Assembly: GCF_900547205.1 (NCBI RefSeq)
Contig: NZ_URFY01000006.1
Coordinates: 1 to 64,000, forward strand
Source of the DNA: an uncultured Bacteroides sp.
Lineage (GTDB): Bacteria > Bacteroidota > Bacteroidia > Bacteroidales > Bacteroidaceae
DNA length: 64,000 bases
Reading direction: 5' to 3'
Positions 19,008 through 28,031 of this stretch are shown here, piece after piece. Position 1 is the first letter of the stretch. Every line of letters starts with the position of its first letter. The position numbers and the translations under genes were made by a program. The notes under the pieces are model-generated. The model saw only the letters and a list, made by a program, of their open reading frames with translations, had not been told where the DNA came from and searched no databases.

Positions 19008-20066
19008 ATGTTATACTTAAAATATACAATTGCATTCGGACTCCTTTCTACGCTAGCGTGGGGATGCTCCAGCAGTAATAAAGTGAATGGCGAAGCTGTT
19101 CAGCCGCCTCTCAAAGATAAAGTGTGGTATACAAATCCGGTCATCGACTCCGACAATCCGGACCCGACAGTGATAAAGGCTGATGATGGTTACTTCTATC
19201 TCTATGCCACCGGAGGAAACACGTGGATACATAAATCCAAAGACTTGGTGCACTGGACTTTCGTGAGCGGTGCTTACGAAGAATCCAAGAAGCCGGCATG
19301 GGAACCAGACGCAGGTATCTGGGCGCCCGACATCAACTACATCGACGGCAAATACGTGATGTATTACTCCATGTCCAAATGGGGCGGCGGAGCTACTTGC
19401 GGCATCGGTGTCTCTGTGTCCGATACTCCCGAAGGGCCGTTCACCGACCAAGGCAAACTGTTCAGAAGCGGCGAGATTGGTGTGCACAATAGCATCGACC
19501 CCTTCTACATCGACGATAACGGCAAGAAGTACCTCTTCTGGGGAAGCTGGTTTGGCATCTGGGGCGTGGAGCTGAGCGAGGACGGTCTTTCACTGAAAGG
19601 TGGAATAGACTATGCGAAAGCAAATAAAATACAAGTTGCCGCCAACACCGGAAATACCAATGCTTACGAAGGGGCTTATATCATGAAAAAAGGAGACTAC
19701 TACTATCTCTTCTGCTCCACCGGTACTTGCTGCGAAGGAGCCAACAGTACTTATCAAACGGTAGTATGCCGCTCGCAGAACCTTTTCGGCCCCTACCTCA
19801 ACAAGGCGGGCGAAGACATGAACGACAACAAGCACGAAGTGTTCATCCATCGGAACGATGCCTTCCTGGGCACGGGACACAATGCGGAAATCGTTCAGGA
19901 CGACGAAGGTAAAGATTGGATTCTCTATCACGCCTATCGGACGGCTGACCCGGACAGGGGTCGCGTAGTAGTGCTCGACAGAGTGTATTGGGACAACGAC
20001 GGCTGGCCTTACCTCTTAGGAGAAGGTGCCGCTGTGAAGGCTGAGGCGCCTGCTATCAAGTATTAA
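19008..20066 (+). CDS. GH43-family glycoside hydrolase (lipoprotein), PUL 1
   Basis: A five-bladed propeller glycosidase of the arabinosidase/xylosidase family. The three family carboxylates are visible: Asp52 (NPDPTVI, base), Asp164 (NSIDPFY, pKa modulator) and Glu221 (AYEGAYI, acid). The N-terminus carries a lipobox (LAWGC, Cys20), so the enzyme is membrane-anchored, probably at the surface or facing the periplasm. 352 residues is the size of a single catalytic domain with no accessory module. GH43 covers arabinanase, arabinofuranosidase, xylosidase and exo-galactanase activities; the sequence alone does not settle which. It is last before an unusual inverted/direct repeat cluster. Confidence 0.9.
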   Translation: MLYLKYTIAFGLLSTLAWGCSSSNKVNGEAVQPPLKDKVWYTNPVIDSDNPDPTVIKADDGYFYLYATGGNTWIHKSKDLVHWTFVSGAYEESKKPAWEPDAGIWAPDINYIDGKYVMYYSMSKWGGGATCGIGVSVSDTPEGPFTDQGKLFRSGEIGVHNSIDPFYIDDNGKKYLFWGSWFGIWGVELSEDGLSLKGGIDYAKANKIQVAANTGNTNAYEGAYIMKKGDYYYLFCSTGTCCEGANSTYQTVVCRSQNLFGPYLNKAGEDMNDNKHEVFIHRNDAFLGTGHNAEIVQDDEGKDWILYHAYRTADPDRGRVVVLDRVYWDNDGWPYLLGEGAAVKAEAPAIKY

Positions 20067-20140
20067 TACTTGTCGTCTCAGGTATTAACATCTGTCGCGA
20101 CAGGTGTTAATACCTGAGACGACAGATGTTAACACCTGAG
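20057..20140. repeat. Three-copy inverted/direct repeat after GH43
   Basis: A 21-bp unit occurs inverted at 20077-20097, direct at 20098-20118 (1 difference) and direct at 20120-20140 (1 difference). The first two copies plus flanks make a 27-bp stem with no loop (20071-20124, one mismatch). A 16-bp palindrome (20057-20072) overlaps the GH43 stop codon. Copy 1 can pair with copy 2 or copy 3 but not both, so two exclusive RNA hairpins are possible between GH43 and GH31. Confidence 0.8.
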
Positions 20141-20244
20141 AAACCAACAAGTAACAGTTGAAAGATAAGGTATTGCCAAACGATAATACGTATATTAATA
20201 GCTGAAACGTAACTAAAATATAAACCATAGCTTTTGTGATTATC

Positions 20245-22791
20245 ATGAAAAAGAAATTAGTGCTTTTACTTTGCTTCCTGCAAAGTTTTCTCTTTACCCT
20301 GCAAGCGCAAAACACACAGCAGAACATTGCCTACACAGACGACAATGTGCGCTTCACCGTAATCTCCGACGGAGTAATCCGCATGGAATATGCTCCCGAC
20401 GGCAAATTCGTAGACGACCGCTCGCACATAGCCATCAACCGTCTATACCCTGAAACCGACTACCGCCTGAAAACCCGCGGAAGCTGGGTGGAAATAACGA
20501 CTCCTAAAATGAAGATGCGCTATAAAAAGAACAGCGGACCATTCACCGACCAAAACCTCACCATCACCTCCGCCAAAGGAACACTACCCTTCGCCTGGAA
20601 ACCGGGCGTGCAGCAGAAAGGCAACCTGAAAGGAACCTACCGCACACTGGACGGCATGGACGGCGACACCCAATCGCAAACGTGGGTGGCAGACACCAAG
20701 CAAGGCGAGAAACTGAAACTCGAGGACGGTCTGCTGGCTACCGACGGATGGACGTTCATCGACGACTCGCAAGGGCTCCTGTTCGACAATAATCCGGAAT
20801 GGGACTGGGTGAAAGAACGCCCCGCCAACGGAGGACAAGACTGGTACTTCATGGCATACGGCCACGACTACAAAGCCGCTCTGAAAGATTTCACACTCTT
20901 CTCAGGAAAAGTGCCATTGCCTCCCCGCTACGCTTTCGGTTATTGGTGGTCGCGCTACTGGCTCTATTCCGATAAGGAGTTCCGCAACCTGATAGATAAC
21001 TTCCACACCTACCAGATACCTCTCGACGTGCTCGTGGTAGACATGGACTGGCACTACACCGAACAAGGAAAAGGCGGCTGGACCGGCTGGACTTGGAACA
21101 GGGATCTCTTCCCCAACCCGAAGAAGTTCCTCGGATACCTCAAAGACAACGACGTGAAGATTACCCTCAACCTGCACCCTGCCGACGGAGTGGCTTCTTA
21201 TGAAGAAAACTACGAAGGAATGGCACGTGACATGGGCATCGACCCCCAGAGCAAACAGACCATTCCTTGGATAAACTCCGATAAGAAGTTCATCAAGAAT
21301 ATGTTTAAGCACATCCTCACGCCGATGGAGAAAGACGGAGTAGACTTCTGGTGGCTCGACTGGCAGCAAGGAATCTACGACCCGAAAGTGAAGAACCTCA
21401 GCAACACGTGGTGGATCAACTATTCTTTCTTCTCCAATATGGAAAAGAACAGAGACACGCGTCCGATGCTGTATCATCGTTGGGGCGGACTGGGCAATCA
21501 TCGTTATCAGGTTGGTTTCTCCGGCGACGCGGTGGTTTCGTGGAAATCGCTCGACTTCCAGCCTTACTTCAACTCTACCGCTTCCAACGTGCTCTACGGC
21601 TATTGGAGCCACGACCTTGGCGGACATATCGGCGAGAATATCGACCCTGAAATGTACACCCGCTGGTTGCAGTTCGGAGCACTGAGCCCCATCATGCGTA
21701 CACACTCGCAGAAGAGTGCCGGGCTGAATAAAGAGCCGTGGGTGTTCAACAAAGAGTATTGCGATATTCTCCGCAACACCATTCAGCAGCGTTATGAGAT
21801 GGCGCCTTATGTATATACGATGGCGCGCAAGGGATACGATGAAGGGTTGTCGCTTTGCCGCCCGATGTATTATGATTATCCGGAAAGCAAGGAAGCCTAC
21901 GAGTTCCGCAATGAATATATGTTTGGAGATGATATGCTGATTGCTCCCGCCACGGCTCCTACAAAAGACGGATACGTGCAGGTTCGCGCATGGCTGCCCG
22001 AAGGCGAGTGGTACGAACTGCATACGGGTACGCTGTTGCAAGGCGGCCGTGTGGTGGAACGTCCGTTTGCTATCGACGAGTATCCCATTTATGTGAAAGC
22101 GGGTGCTGTGCTGCCTATGTACAACGGAAAGGTGATGAACCTCAACGGTAATGATGAAGAAGTGATAGTTACCGTGTTCCCCGGTGCGGACGGCTCTTCT
22201 TCTTTCAACTTCTACGAGGACAATGGAAATGATAAGAACTATGCTTCCGAATATGCAGTGACTAAGTTGACCGCTACCCGTGAGGGACAGGAACAGACTG
22301 TTGTGATTGGCAAGCGTGAAGGACAATATAAGGATATGCCCGCCACCCGTTCGTATAAGGTGAAAGTGCATTCTTCGTTGGTTCCGCAGTCGGTCACTGT
22401 CAACGGACAGCCTGCTAAGTATGAATATCTGGGTGAAGAATTTGCGCTTTTGGTAGAGCTTCCCGTTTCGTCTTGCAGTCAGGAGAAAGTGGTTAAGATT
22501 GTATATCCTGCCGAAACGGCGGAACTGAACGGACTGCTGGGTGCAGCCCGCAGAGTAGCCAAATCTATGGAAGGATTGAAATACCGCGACTCGTATATCT
22601 GCTTCAAAGAAGAGTTTGGTAAGATGGGTAGCTTGAACGAAGCTGTCGTTTACGCTCCCGAGCAACTGGCTTCTCTGGTTTCCGGTTTCTGGAAAACGTA
22701 TCGTGAGTTCCCCGAAGTGCTGAAACGTCAGGGAGTGAATGAACAGAATGCGAAGTGGTTCTTGCAGTCTATTTGCTGGGAAGGCGAATAA
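20245..22791 (+). CDS. GH31-family alpha-glycosidase, PUL 1
   Basis: A retaining alpha-glycosidase (alpha-glucosidase/xylosidase/galactosidase group) exported by a signal peptide (MKKKLVLLLCFLQSFLFTLQAQ, ATG 20245; the GTG at 20236 is less likely). It has an N-terminal beta-sandwich, a TIM barrel with the nucleophile Asp372 in WWLDWQQG and the acid/base Asp428 in FSGDAVVSW, then C-terminal beta domains. The last 100 residues (about 745-848) are an extra helical tail beyond the usual GH31 end. It follows the repeat cluster and ends at a strong terminator (22809-22840). It likely trims the oligosaccharides imported by SusC/D. The linkage is not determined. Confidence 0.92.
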   Translation: MKKKLVLLLCFLQSFLFTLQAQNTQQNIAYTDDNVRFTVISDGVIRMEYAPDGKFVDDRSHIAINRLYPETDYRLKTRGSWVEITTPKMKMRYKKNSGPFTDQNLTITSAKGTLPFAWKPGVQQKGNLKGTYRTLDGMDGDTQSQTWVADTKQGEKLKLEDGLLATDGWTFIDDSQGLLFDNNPEWDWVKERPANGGQDWYFMAYGHDYKAALKDFTLFSGKVPLPPRYAFGYWWSRYWLYSDKEFRNLIDNFHTYQIPLDVLVVDMDWHYTEQGKGGWTGWTWNRDLFPNPKKFLGYLKDNDVKITLNLHPADGVASYEENYEGMARDMGIDPQSKQTIPWINSDKKFIKNMFKHILTPMEKDGVDFWWLDWQQGIYDPKVKNLSNTWWINYSFFSNMEKNRDTRPMLYHRWGGLGNHRYQVGFSGDAVVSWKSLDFQPYFNSTASNVLYGYWSHDLGGHIGENIDPEMYTRWLQFGALSPIMRTHSQKSAGLNKEPWVFNKEYCDILRNTIQQRYEMAPYVYTMARKGYDEGLSLCRPMYYDYPESKEAYEFRNEYMFGDDMLIAPATAPTKDGYVQVRAWLPEGEWYELHTGTLLQGGRVVERPFAIDEYPIYVKAGAVLPMYNGKVMNLNGNDEEVIVTVFPGADGSSSFNFYEDNGNDKNYASEYAVTKLTATREGQEQTVVIGKREGQYKDMPATRSYKVKVHSSLVPQSVTVNGQPAKYEYLGEEFALLVELPVSSCSQEKVVKIVYPAETAELNGLLGAARRVAKSMEGLKYRDSYICFKEEFGKMGSLNEAVVYAPEQLASLVSGFWKTYREFPEVLKRQGVNEQNAKWFLQSICWEGE

Positions 22792-22808
22792 TAGTTGAAA
22801 TAACAATG

Positions 22809-22840
22809 TTGGGGTGATGTTAGTCACCCCAATTTTGTTT
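22809..22840 (+). terminator. Rho-independent terminator after GH31
   Basis: A 9-bp perfect stem TTGGGGTGA/TCACCCCAA (22809-22817, 22824-22832) followed by TTTTGTTT. Confidence 0.8.
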
Positions 22841-22847
22841 AAATTTG
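22840..22847 (+). promoter_or_regulatory. Possible -7 box before the six-hairpin gene
   Basis: TAAATTTG fits TAnnTTTG, directly after the GH31 terminator and 34 bases before the ATG at 22881. No clear -33 element. Confidence 0.35.
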
Positions 22848-22880
22848 AGTCATCTTATCATTCAGAACAATTAGTAAATT

Positions 22881-24893
22881 ATGAAAAACAAGCTAGGCAT
22901 TACAGTACTTACGGCAGTGATTCTGCTATGTACCCACGCGCTTCATGCAAGCAATCAACCAAAATCGAGATGGACAATCGCATCACCCGATAGCATCTGT
23001 TGGAACGTGAACGGCGAACATTACGACCATATCGAAATGAGCGGACTAAAGATGTCGGCAGTATTGCGCTACGGCGTCAACGCTGCGGGCGAATGGGTGA
23101 TAGACCGCAATATTGTCTTACCCACATTCCGTACGATTCCCAACGATACCCATGGCAGTTTGCAGCATCATTTCAACGGCGACTGGGCGCACCTGTGCAT
23201 CGTGAACGGGCAACCACTGACAGGTGAGAAGGTGGAAACTGTCTCATTGAGCGGATTGATGACCGTGAAAAGTAACTACCCCCATAGGGGTGTCTCATTG
23301 GTACGTACCCTTTTGCCGTCTACCTCCCATCCCGCTTTCTGCGAGAAGTATGAACTGCAAAACACCACAGACCGCCCTTTAACTGTTGAGTTCCCTTCGC
23401 TCACTCTCTCTTATCTTACAGACAAGGACAAAGGCGTGGAAGGCAGCTATAAGCTAACGGCCGAATTTACTTCTTTAGTACCACAAGGCACTTTCCAATT
23501 GAATCCGGGCGAGAAGGCATCTTTTCAAGTCATCTACGCCGGATATAAAGAGCATGACCGGGCATTGGCATTGAATATCAATCAGGAAATCGCCGCACGA
23601 TACGGCTTCTTGCACCAGATACGGAATAACCTGATACTGGAGACTCCGAGCGATGTGATAAATACCATGTTCTCGTTTGCCAAAGTACGTAGCTCGGAAA
23701 GTATATTTGATACGAAGGGCGGATATTTGCAGAGCCCGGGTGGAGAAGCCTATTATGCAGCTATCTGGGCGAACGATCAGGCAGAATATATCAATCCGTT
23801 CTTTCCTTATCTGGGCTATCAGGCGGGGAATCGCTCTGTGATGGATTCTTTTACCTTGTTCATGCGCTATATGAATGATGAATATAAGTCTTTGCCTTCT
23901 TCAATCATTGCCGAAGGGTTGGACTGTTTCGGTGTGGCGGGTGATCGCGGAGACGTAGCCATGGTGGCATACGGTGCAGCTCGCTATGCGTTGGCATCCG
24001 GCCGTCGGGCTGAGGCAGAAAAGCTGTGGCCCCTGATTGAGTGGTGCTTGGAGTATTGTCATCGGAAGTTGAATGCGGAAGGGGTGGTTGAATCGGACTC
24101 TGATGAACTGGAGAACCGTTTCCCTGCGGGCAAGGCAAATCTGTGTACTTCTTCCTTGTACTATGATGCCTTAATCTCTGCCGCTTATCTGGGCAAGGCT
24201 TTGAATAAAGACTCTCGACAACTGAAATATTATAAAGAAGAAGCCGATAAACTTTGTAAGAACATCGATGCTTACTTTGCCGCAAACGTGGAGGGGTACG
24301 ATACCTATCGATATTACGATGGTAACACCGTGCTGCGTTCATGGATTTGCATTCCGCTGACTATGGGTATTTATAATCGTGCCGAAGGTACTGTGGCGGC
24401 ACTATTCTCCGATAAGTTATGGATGGAGAATGGTTTGTTGACTCAATCCGGTACTTCTACTTATTGGGATCGCTCCACGCTTTACGGCTTTCGGGGAGCA
24501 TACGCCAGTGGAGCAAGGGATATTGCTACCGAATATCTGGAGAAATATTCTGCCACCCGTCTGCTGGGCGACCACGTGCCCTATGCCGTTGAGGCTTGGC
24601 CGGAAGGAAACCAGCGGCATCTGTCTACCGAGAGTGCATTGTACTGTCGTATTATGACGGAAGGTTTGTTGGGTATCCGCCCCATTGGGCTGAACGCTTT
24701 TGTGATGACACCTCAACTTCCTGAGCATTGGGACCGGATATCTTTGAGACGCATATGTGCGTTTAATCAGGTGTTCGACGTGGAAGTGCAGCGTGATAAA
24801 ACAGATGAGTTAGTGATATCGATAAAGCGGGACGGTAAGATTTTCAGAAAGTATAAAGTCCGCAATGGCAAGTCTGTGGAAGTACGTTTCTAG
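22881..24893 (+). CDS. Secreted six-hairpin glycosidase-like protein, PUL 1
   Basis: 670 residues with a signal peptide (ending HALHAS). The N-terminal third is a beta-sandwich (SSYPHRGVSL-like region); from about residue 260 a helical toroid appears (YYAAIWANDQAEYINPFFPYLG, DGNTVLRSWICIPLTMGIYN, TYWDRSTLYGFRGAYASGAR, YAVEAWPEGNQRHLSTESALYCR). This matches the layout of six-hairpin glycosidases (GH15/37/63/65/94-type superfamily). WANDQAEY and EAWPEGN supply acidic residues where such enzymes have catalytic acids, but I cannot place it in a numbered family. It is probably the last gene of PUL 1 and may have its own promoter after the GH31 terminator. Confidence 0.75.
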   Translation: MKNKLGITVLTAVILLCTHALHASNQPKSRWTIASPDSICWNVNGEHYDHIEMSGLKMSAVLRYGVNAAGEWVIDRNIVLPTFRTIPNDTHGSLQHHFNGDWAHLCIVNGQPLTGEKVETVSLSGLMTVKSNYPHRGVSLVRTLLPSTSHPAFCEKYELQNTTDRPLTVEFPSLTLSYLTDKDKGVEGSYKLTAEFTSLVPQGTFQLNPGEKASFQVIYAGYKEHDRALALNINQEIAARYGFLHQIRNNLILETPSDVINTMFSFAKVRSSESIFDTKGGYLQSPGGEAYYAAIWANDQAEYINPFFPYLGYQAGNRSVMDSFTLFMRYMNDEYKSLPSSIIAEGLDCFGVAGDRGDVAMVAYGAARYALASGRRAEAEKLWPLIEWCLEYCHRKLNAEGVVESDSDELENRFPAGKANLCTSSLYYDALISAAYLGKALNKDSRQLKYYKEEADKLCKNIDAYFAANVEGYDTYRYYDGNTVLRSWICIPLTMGIYNRAEGTVAALFSDKLWMENGLLTQSGTSTYWDRSTLYGFRGAYASGARDIATEYLEKYSATRLLGDHVPYAVEAWPEGNQRHLSTESALYCRIMTEGLLGIRPIGLNAFVMTPQLPEHWDRISLRRICAFNQVFDVEVQRDKTDELVISIKRDGKIFRKYKVRNGKSVEVRF

Positions 24894-24907
24894 CAGTAAT
24901 AAATGTG

Positions 24908-24947
24908 AAGAGAGTGTGTCAAATGCAACTTTGGCACACGCTCTCTT
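24908..24947. terminator. Bidirectional terminator between PUL 1 and the minus-strand block
   Basis: Arms AAGAGAGTGTGTCAAA (24908-24923) and TTTGGCACACGCTCTCTT (to 24947) pair with only small irregularities, between two converging genes. Confidence 0.7.
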
Positions 24948-24955
24948 ATTAATAC

Positions 24956-26164
24956 CTATTGTTTCATCTTCGCAAATAACACGACATTGTTCCCTTCTTC
25001 ATCCAACGTCTTAACCAATTCCTGCGCACGCTTCCGCACGGCGCTCGGCATATCCTTTCGTGCCAATTCTTTTTCCAATGTCTCTTTCAACTGAACGGGC
25101 TCCATGTTGGCAACATAATAACCGTTGCCGAAGGAAGGCCATATATTCATGTTCTTCGTTCCCAGAAAGTCGTTGTATAGATGGTAGTAACTGCCATGCA
25201 GCGTCTTTTTGTCTACAATGTAGTTGGCGGGTTTGCTGCCGCTCCATGAGTTTTCCGAAACCTGTATCGGGAAGGATACATCACCGGTGAAATGGCGGGG
25301 ATATTCGGTATAGCCGTGCCATGGCATTTTATCACTGCTCGGATATTCCACCGTGAAGCGAGCTTCCAGACGGTTCTTGGCAGCATTGTAGTGATATAAA
25401 CTATCTGTGCGTGGCGAAGGCATGATAACCATCAGCATCACATCATAAGCAGAAGTGTTATTGCTCATAGATACTTCATTACTAAAGTCTTGCGGAACGC
25501 TCAAGTGTCCGGGAGCAACGAAATTCTTGCGCTTGCCTTGGAAGTCTTGTGTCCATACCACGGCCGGCCAGCCTTGGAATGGGAGTGTTGTAACGGTTAC
25601 TTCTTCTTTCGCAGTATCTACCCTGAACTTCCCTTTCGGTACGCGCAAGCATAACTTGATAGGAGGTTGCGGATTCCCTTTCAAGTCGAATACCAGCAAT
25701 TTGTTGCTTTGCCAAGGCAGGATGTAGATGCGATTGTTCTTCTCGTCCAATTGCTCGGCATACGTATTGCCGTATTCATTAGGCCCTTGACCGTAAGCGC
25801 CAATGTTGGCAATGAATTTGCCATCGCGCGAGAAGAGCTTATAAGGCGTCTGTTTGTTGTTGCTCACCAAGATGTAATTGTCGCTCACAGTGGTACGAAT
25901 CCATCCGCCTACCAATGCTTCATCCCGATTGTCCAGCTTGACAATCTGCAAATCTTCCGTCAGGTAACTAAGTGGAATGTCTACTGTGTCTTTCAATGCT
26001 TTCAGATTGCAAGAGATAAGTGTCCCGTTGGGAGTCGTTACTCTTTTGGCTACTACGGGAGAGAGAGCCAAAGGATCTTTTGTTGCCTCTTTGCTGTTGG
26101 CAAAAGCAAAAATTGCTAGCAGGCAGCAAGCGCATGAACCTAAAATAAGGAATCTGTTTTTCAT
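24956..26164 (-). CDS. 6-bladed beta-propeller protein
   Basis: 402 residues with an N-terminal hydrophobic signal with several cysteines (LGSCACCLLAIFAF). The body has repeated propeller-blade features (LFSRDGKFIANIGAYGQGPNEY, RIYILPWQSNKLLVFDLKGN) typical of the Bacteroides 6-bladed propeller family, in which the phrase IGxxGxGPxEY is characteristic. These are extracytoplasmic proteins of unknown function, often paired with membrane TPR/HTH regulators like the one upstream. It has a good own promoter (26211-26242). The last 45 residues are helical (KETLEKELARKDMPSAVRKRAQELVKTL), beyond the propeller. Confidence 0.8.
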   Translation of the reverse strand: MKNRFLILGSCACCLLAIFAFANSKEATKDPLALSPVVAKRVTTPNGTLISCNLKALKDTVDIPLSYLTEDLQIVKLDNRDEALVGGWIRTTVSDNYILVSNNKQTPYKLFSRDGKFIANIGAYGQGPNEYGNTYAEQLDEKNNRIYILPWQSNKLLVFDLKGNPQPPIKLCLRVPKGKFRVDTAKEEVTVTTLPFQGWPAVVWTQDFQGKRKNFVAPGHLSVPQDFSNEVSMSNNTSAYDVMLMVIMPSPRTDSLYHYNAAKNRLEARFTVEYPSSDKMPWHGYTEYPRHFTGDVSFPIQVSENSWSGSKPANYIVDKKTLHGSYYHLYNDFLGTKNMNIWPSFGNGYYVANMEPVQLKETLEKELARKDMPSAVRKRAQELVKTLDEEGNNVVLFAKMKQ

Positions 26165-26210
26165 ACTGATGTGTATTTAGTTAGTAATATTTCTCGCATG
26201 ATTACTGTGG

Positions 26211-26242
26211 CAAATGTAGGGGTAATCAGGTAGAAAAACAAA
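26211..26242 (-). promoter_or_regulatory. Full -33/-7 promoter of the propeller gene
   Basis: On the minus strand TTTG (26239-26242), 20 bases, then TACATTTG (26211-26218): an exact match to the Bacteroides TTTG-N19/21-TAnnTTTG promoter, 47 bases before the ATG. Confidence 0.75.
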
Positions 26243-26363
26243 AAAACAGGCGGACAATAAACGGAGATATTGAATGCGCTATATCATTGAATATTAGCTA
26301 TGTATATATCAGTATGTATCTGCAATAGGCGGACAAAGGGTGTAACGATCCCTATTCCGTCTG

Positions 26364-27992
26364 TTAGAAATTTTTAAGAAAGCTGTCAAGGCTTACATTT
26401 TCATCCGTAATGCCCAGCTTATCGGTTTTAATCCGATATTTGCGTTTGGTAATGGCAGCTTTGCTCACACAGTAGATATCGGATAAATCCTGTATGTTGA
26501 TATTGATCTTCACCAGGCAGCAGAAACCGATTTCTTTATCGCCTAGTTGTGGATAAGCCTGCCGCAGCCGCGTCACAAAATTATCGAACGCATCGTTCAC
26601 AACCGAAGTGACCTCTGCCCACTCTGCATCCGTCACTACAATCTTACGGCTGGCGGCAGTCTCTTCCTCCGTGTTATTGGCATGAAGGGAAGGCAACTTC
26701 TGAAAGAAAGCTACTCTTCGGAAAAGTGCTTCGCGCAGTTCGGCCTCTTTGTTTCTCAGCCGTACTTCCTTTTCGCGCATTCCGCTCAGTTCGGCTTCCT
26801 TATATAAAAGCTGGTTTTCTCGTTGCAGCCGTTTCTTTTTCTCTCTTTGATAGAAGAAGAATGCGATGAAACCGATGCTTAATAGGGCGGTGATGACTCC
26901 CAGCATCCACAATTCCTTTTTTTGTTGTTGCAGGTGTAGCTGGTATAGCTCGTTTTGCAGTTTGAGCTCATTAAATTCCCGTTGCTTTATTTCTGAATGA
27001 ATGTTGCCTAGTATGTTTTCCCTAATCGTATTCTCCTTTTGCTTGGTGTAGAACGCCTGTTCGGGATATTCTTTATCATTTATCAGATTGAACAGGAGCG
27101 CGTTTGCTTCCATAGCAATGAAATCCGAAGAAGATGTGGCAGCCTGCTCGTAGTAATATTTGGCAGAATCCACTTGGTTGAGAGTGGCATACGCTCTTCC
27201 TTTGAGAAGTAGATAGTGGGGAGTTTCGTATCGGCTGTGCTGCTGTGCCGATAACTGTTGGAGATATGAAAGAGATTGCTGATAATCGTTTCTTTTCAAG
27301 CTGCTGTTTACCAGACTCTCGTATGCATAATAATTAAGAGACTTATATTTGGCGGAGTTTTCCAGTTCGTCTATCAATTGTTGGTAGACAAGAGCATATT
27401 TGTCGTATTCCTGCATCTTCTCCAGTATTTGCAGATATTGTTGGCTTGTGGAGAAATAGTAGAGGGTGTCATTGATTCTACGGGTAAGTTGCCTGCTGCT
27501 ATCTGCCATGGCTAAAGCGTCTTTATAGGCTTTTTTTCTTAAATAGGCTACTCTTCTAAGTCCGTATATGTGTGTCTTGAGCGTGTCGTCCAGTTGACTT
27601 TCGTTCAGTAGCTTGTCGGTTAGTTGCAATGTAGAATCCGGTAGGTTGCGGTATAGGTAAGAAGCACTTTGCTCGATGTGTGCTTTAATCTGTTTAAGTT
27701 GTTGTTCACCTTGGTCGTAGCATTCGATGGCTGCGTGCAATAACGAGTCGTTGGGTTTTCCGGTTTTCCACAAAGTGGCTTTATAAAACAGCAAGTAGTA
27801 GTCCCCCTGCTCTTCAAGGGACAATCGGGAAGGCTCTTCTATTTGTTGCAGATAGAAGAGGATGCTGTCTGTCGATACATTTTCCATCTGCATCGCCATC
27901 TTAAGTGTAGAAGATGTATTAGGGTGGCAACTGCACATCAGGATAATCCATCCGATGAACAGGCTGCAATTGTATTTCTTGTGTTTATTCAT
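26364..27992 (-). CDS. TPR-containing membrane protein with C-terminal HTH, putative regulator
   Basis: 542 residues: N-terminal lipoprotein or anchor signal (IILMCSCHP), TPR-like helical pairs (about 40-330), one membrane helix (LWMLGVITALLSIGFIAFFFYQ, about 365-387), a charged coiled coil (REKKKRLQRENQLLYKEAELS...) and a cytoplasmic end (about 450-542) with an HTH-like segment (IQDLSDIYCVSKAAITKRKYRIKTDKL). This is the layout of a common Bacteroidetes class of membrane-bound regulators that sense in the periplasm through TPRs. It begins 39 bases after the YifB stop and is on the same strand as the propeller gene, which could be its target. Confidence 0.75.
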   Translation of the reverse strand: MNKHKKYNCSLFIGWIILMCSCHPNTSSTLKMAMQMENVSTDSILFYLQQIEEPSRLSLEEQGDYYLLFYKATLWKTGKPNDSLLHAAIECYDQGEQQLKQIKAHIEQSASYLYRNLPDSTLQLTDKLLNESQLDDTLKTHIYGLRRVAYLRKKAYKDALAMADSSRQLTRRINDTLYYFSTSQQYLQILEKMQEYDKYALVYQQLIDELENSAKYKSLNYYAYESLVNSSLKRNDYQQSLSYLQQLSAQQHSRYETPHYLLLKGRAYATLNQVDSAKYYYEQAATSSSDFIAMEANALLFNLINDKEYPEQAFYTKQKENTIRENILGNIHSEIKQREFNELKLQNELYQLHLQQQKKELWMLGVITALLSIGFIAFFFYQREKKKRLQRENQLLYKEAELSGMREKEVRLRNKEAELREALFRRVAFFQKLPSLHANNTEEETAASRKIVVTDAEWAEVTSVVNDAFDNFVTRLRQAYPQLGDKEIGFCCLVKININIQDLSDIYCVSKAAITKRKYRIKTDKLGITDENVSLDSFLKNF

Positions 27993-28031
27993 ATATTCAA
28001 TCTTCCATGTACCAACTCTTCCATCCGTTTC

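Noticed and set aside
20057..20140. Possible CRISPR array
   Set aside because: Only three copies, one inverted, with no spacers; not a CRISPR layout and no cas genes nearby.
20902..22827. 641-codon open frame on the minus strand
   Set aside because: Lies entirely opposite GH31, which has clear catalytic motifs; the antisense frame has no recognisable domain and is a codon-bias shadow.
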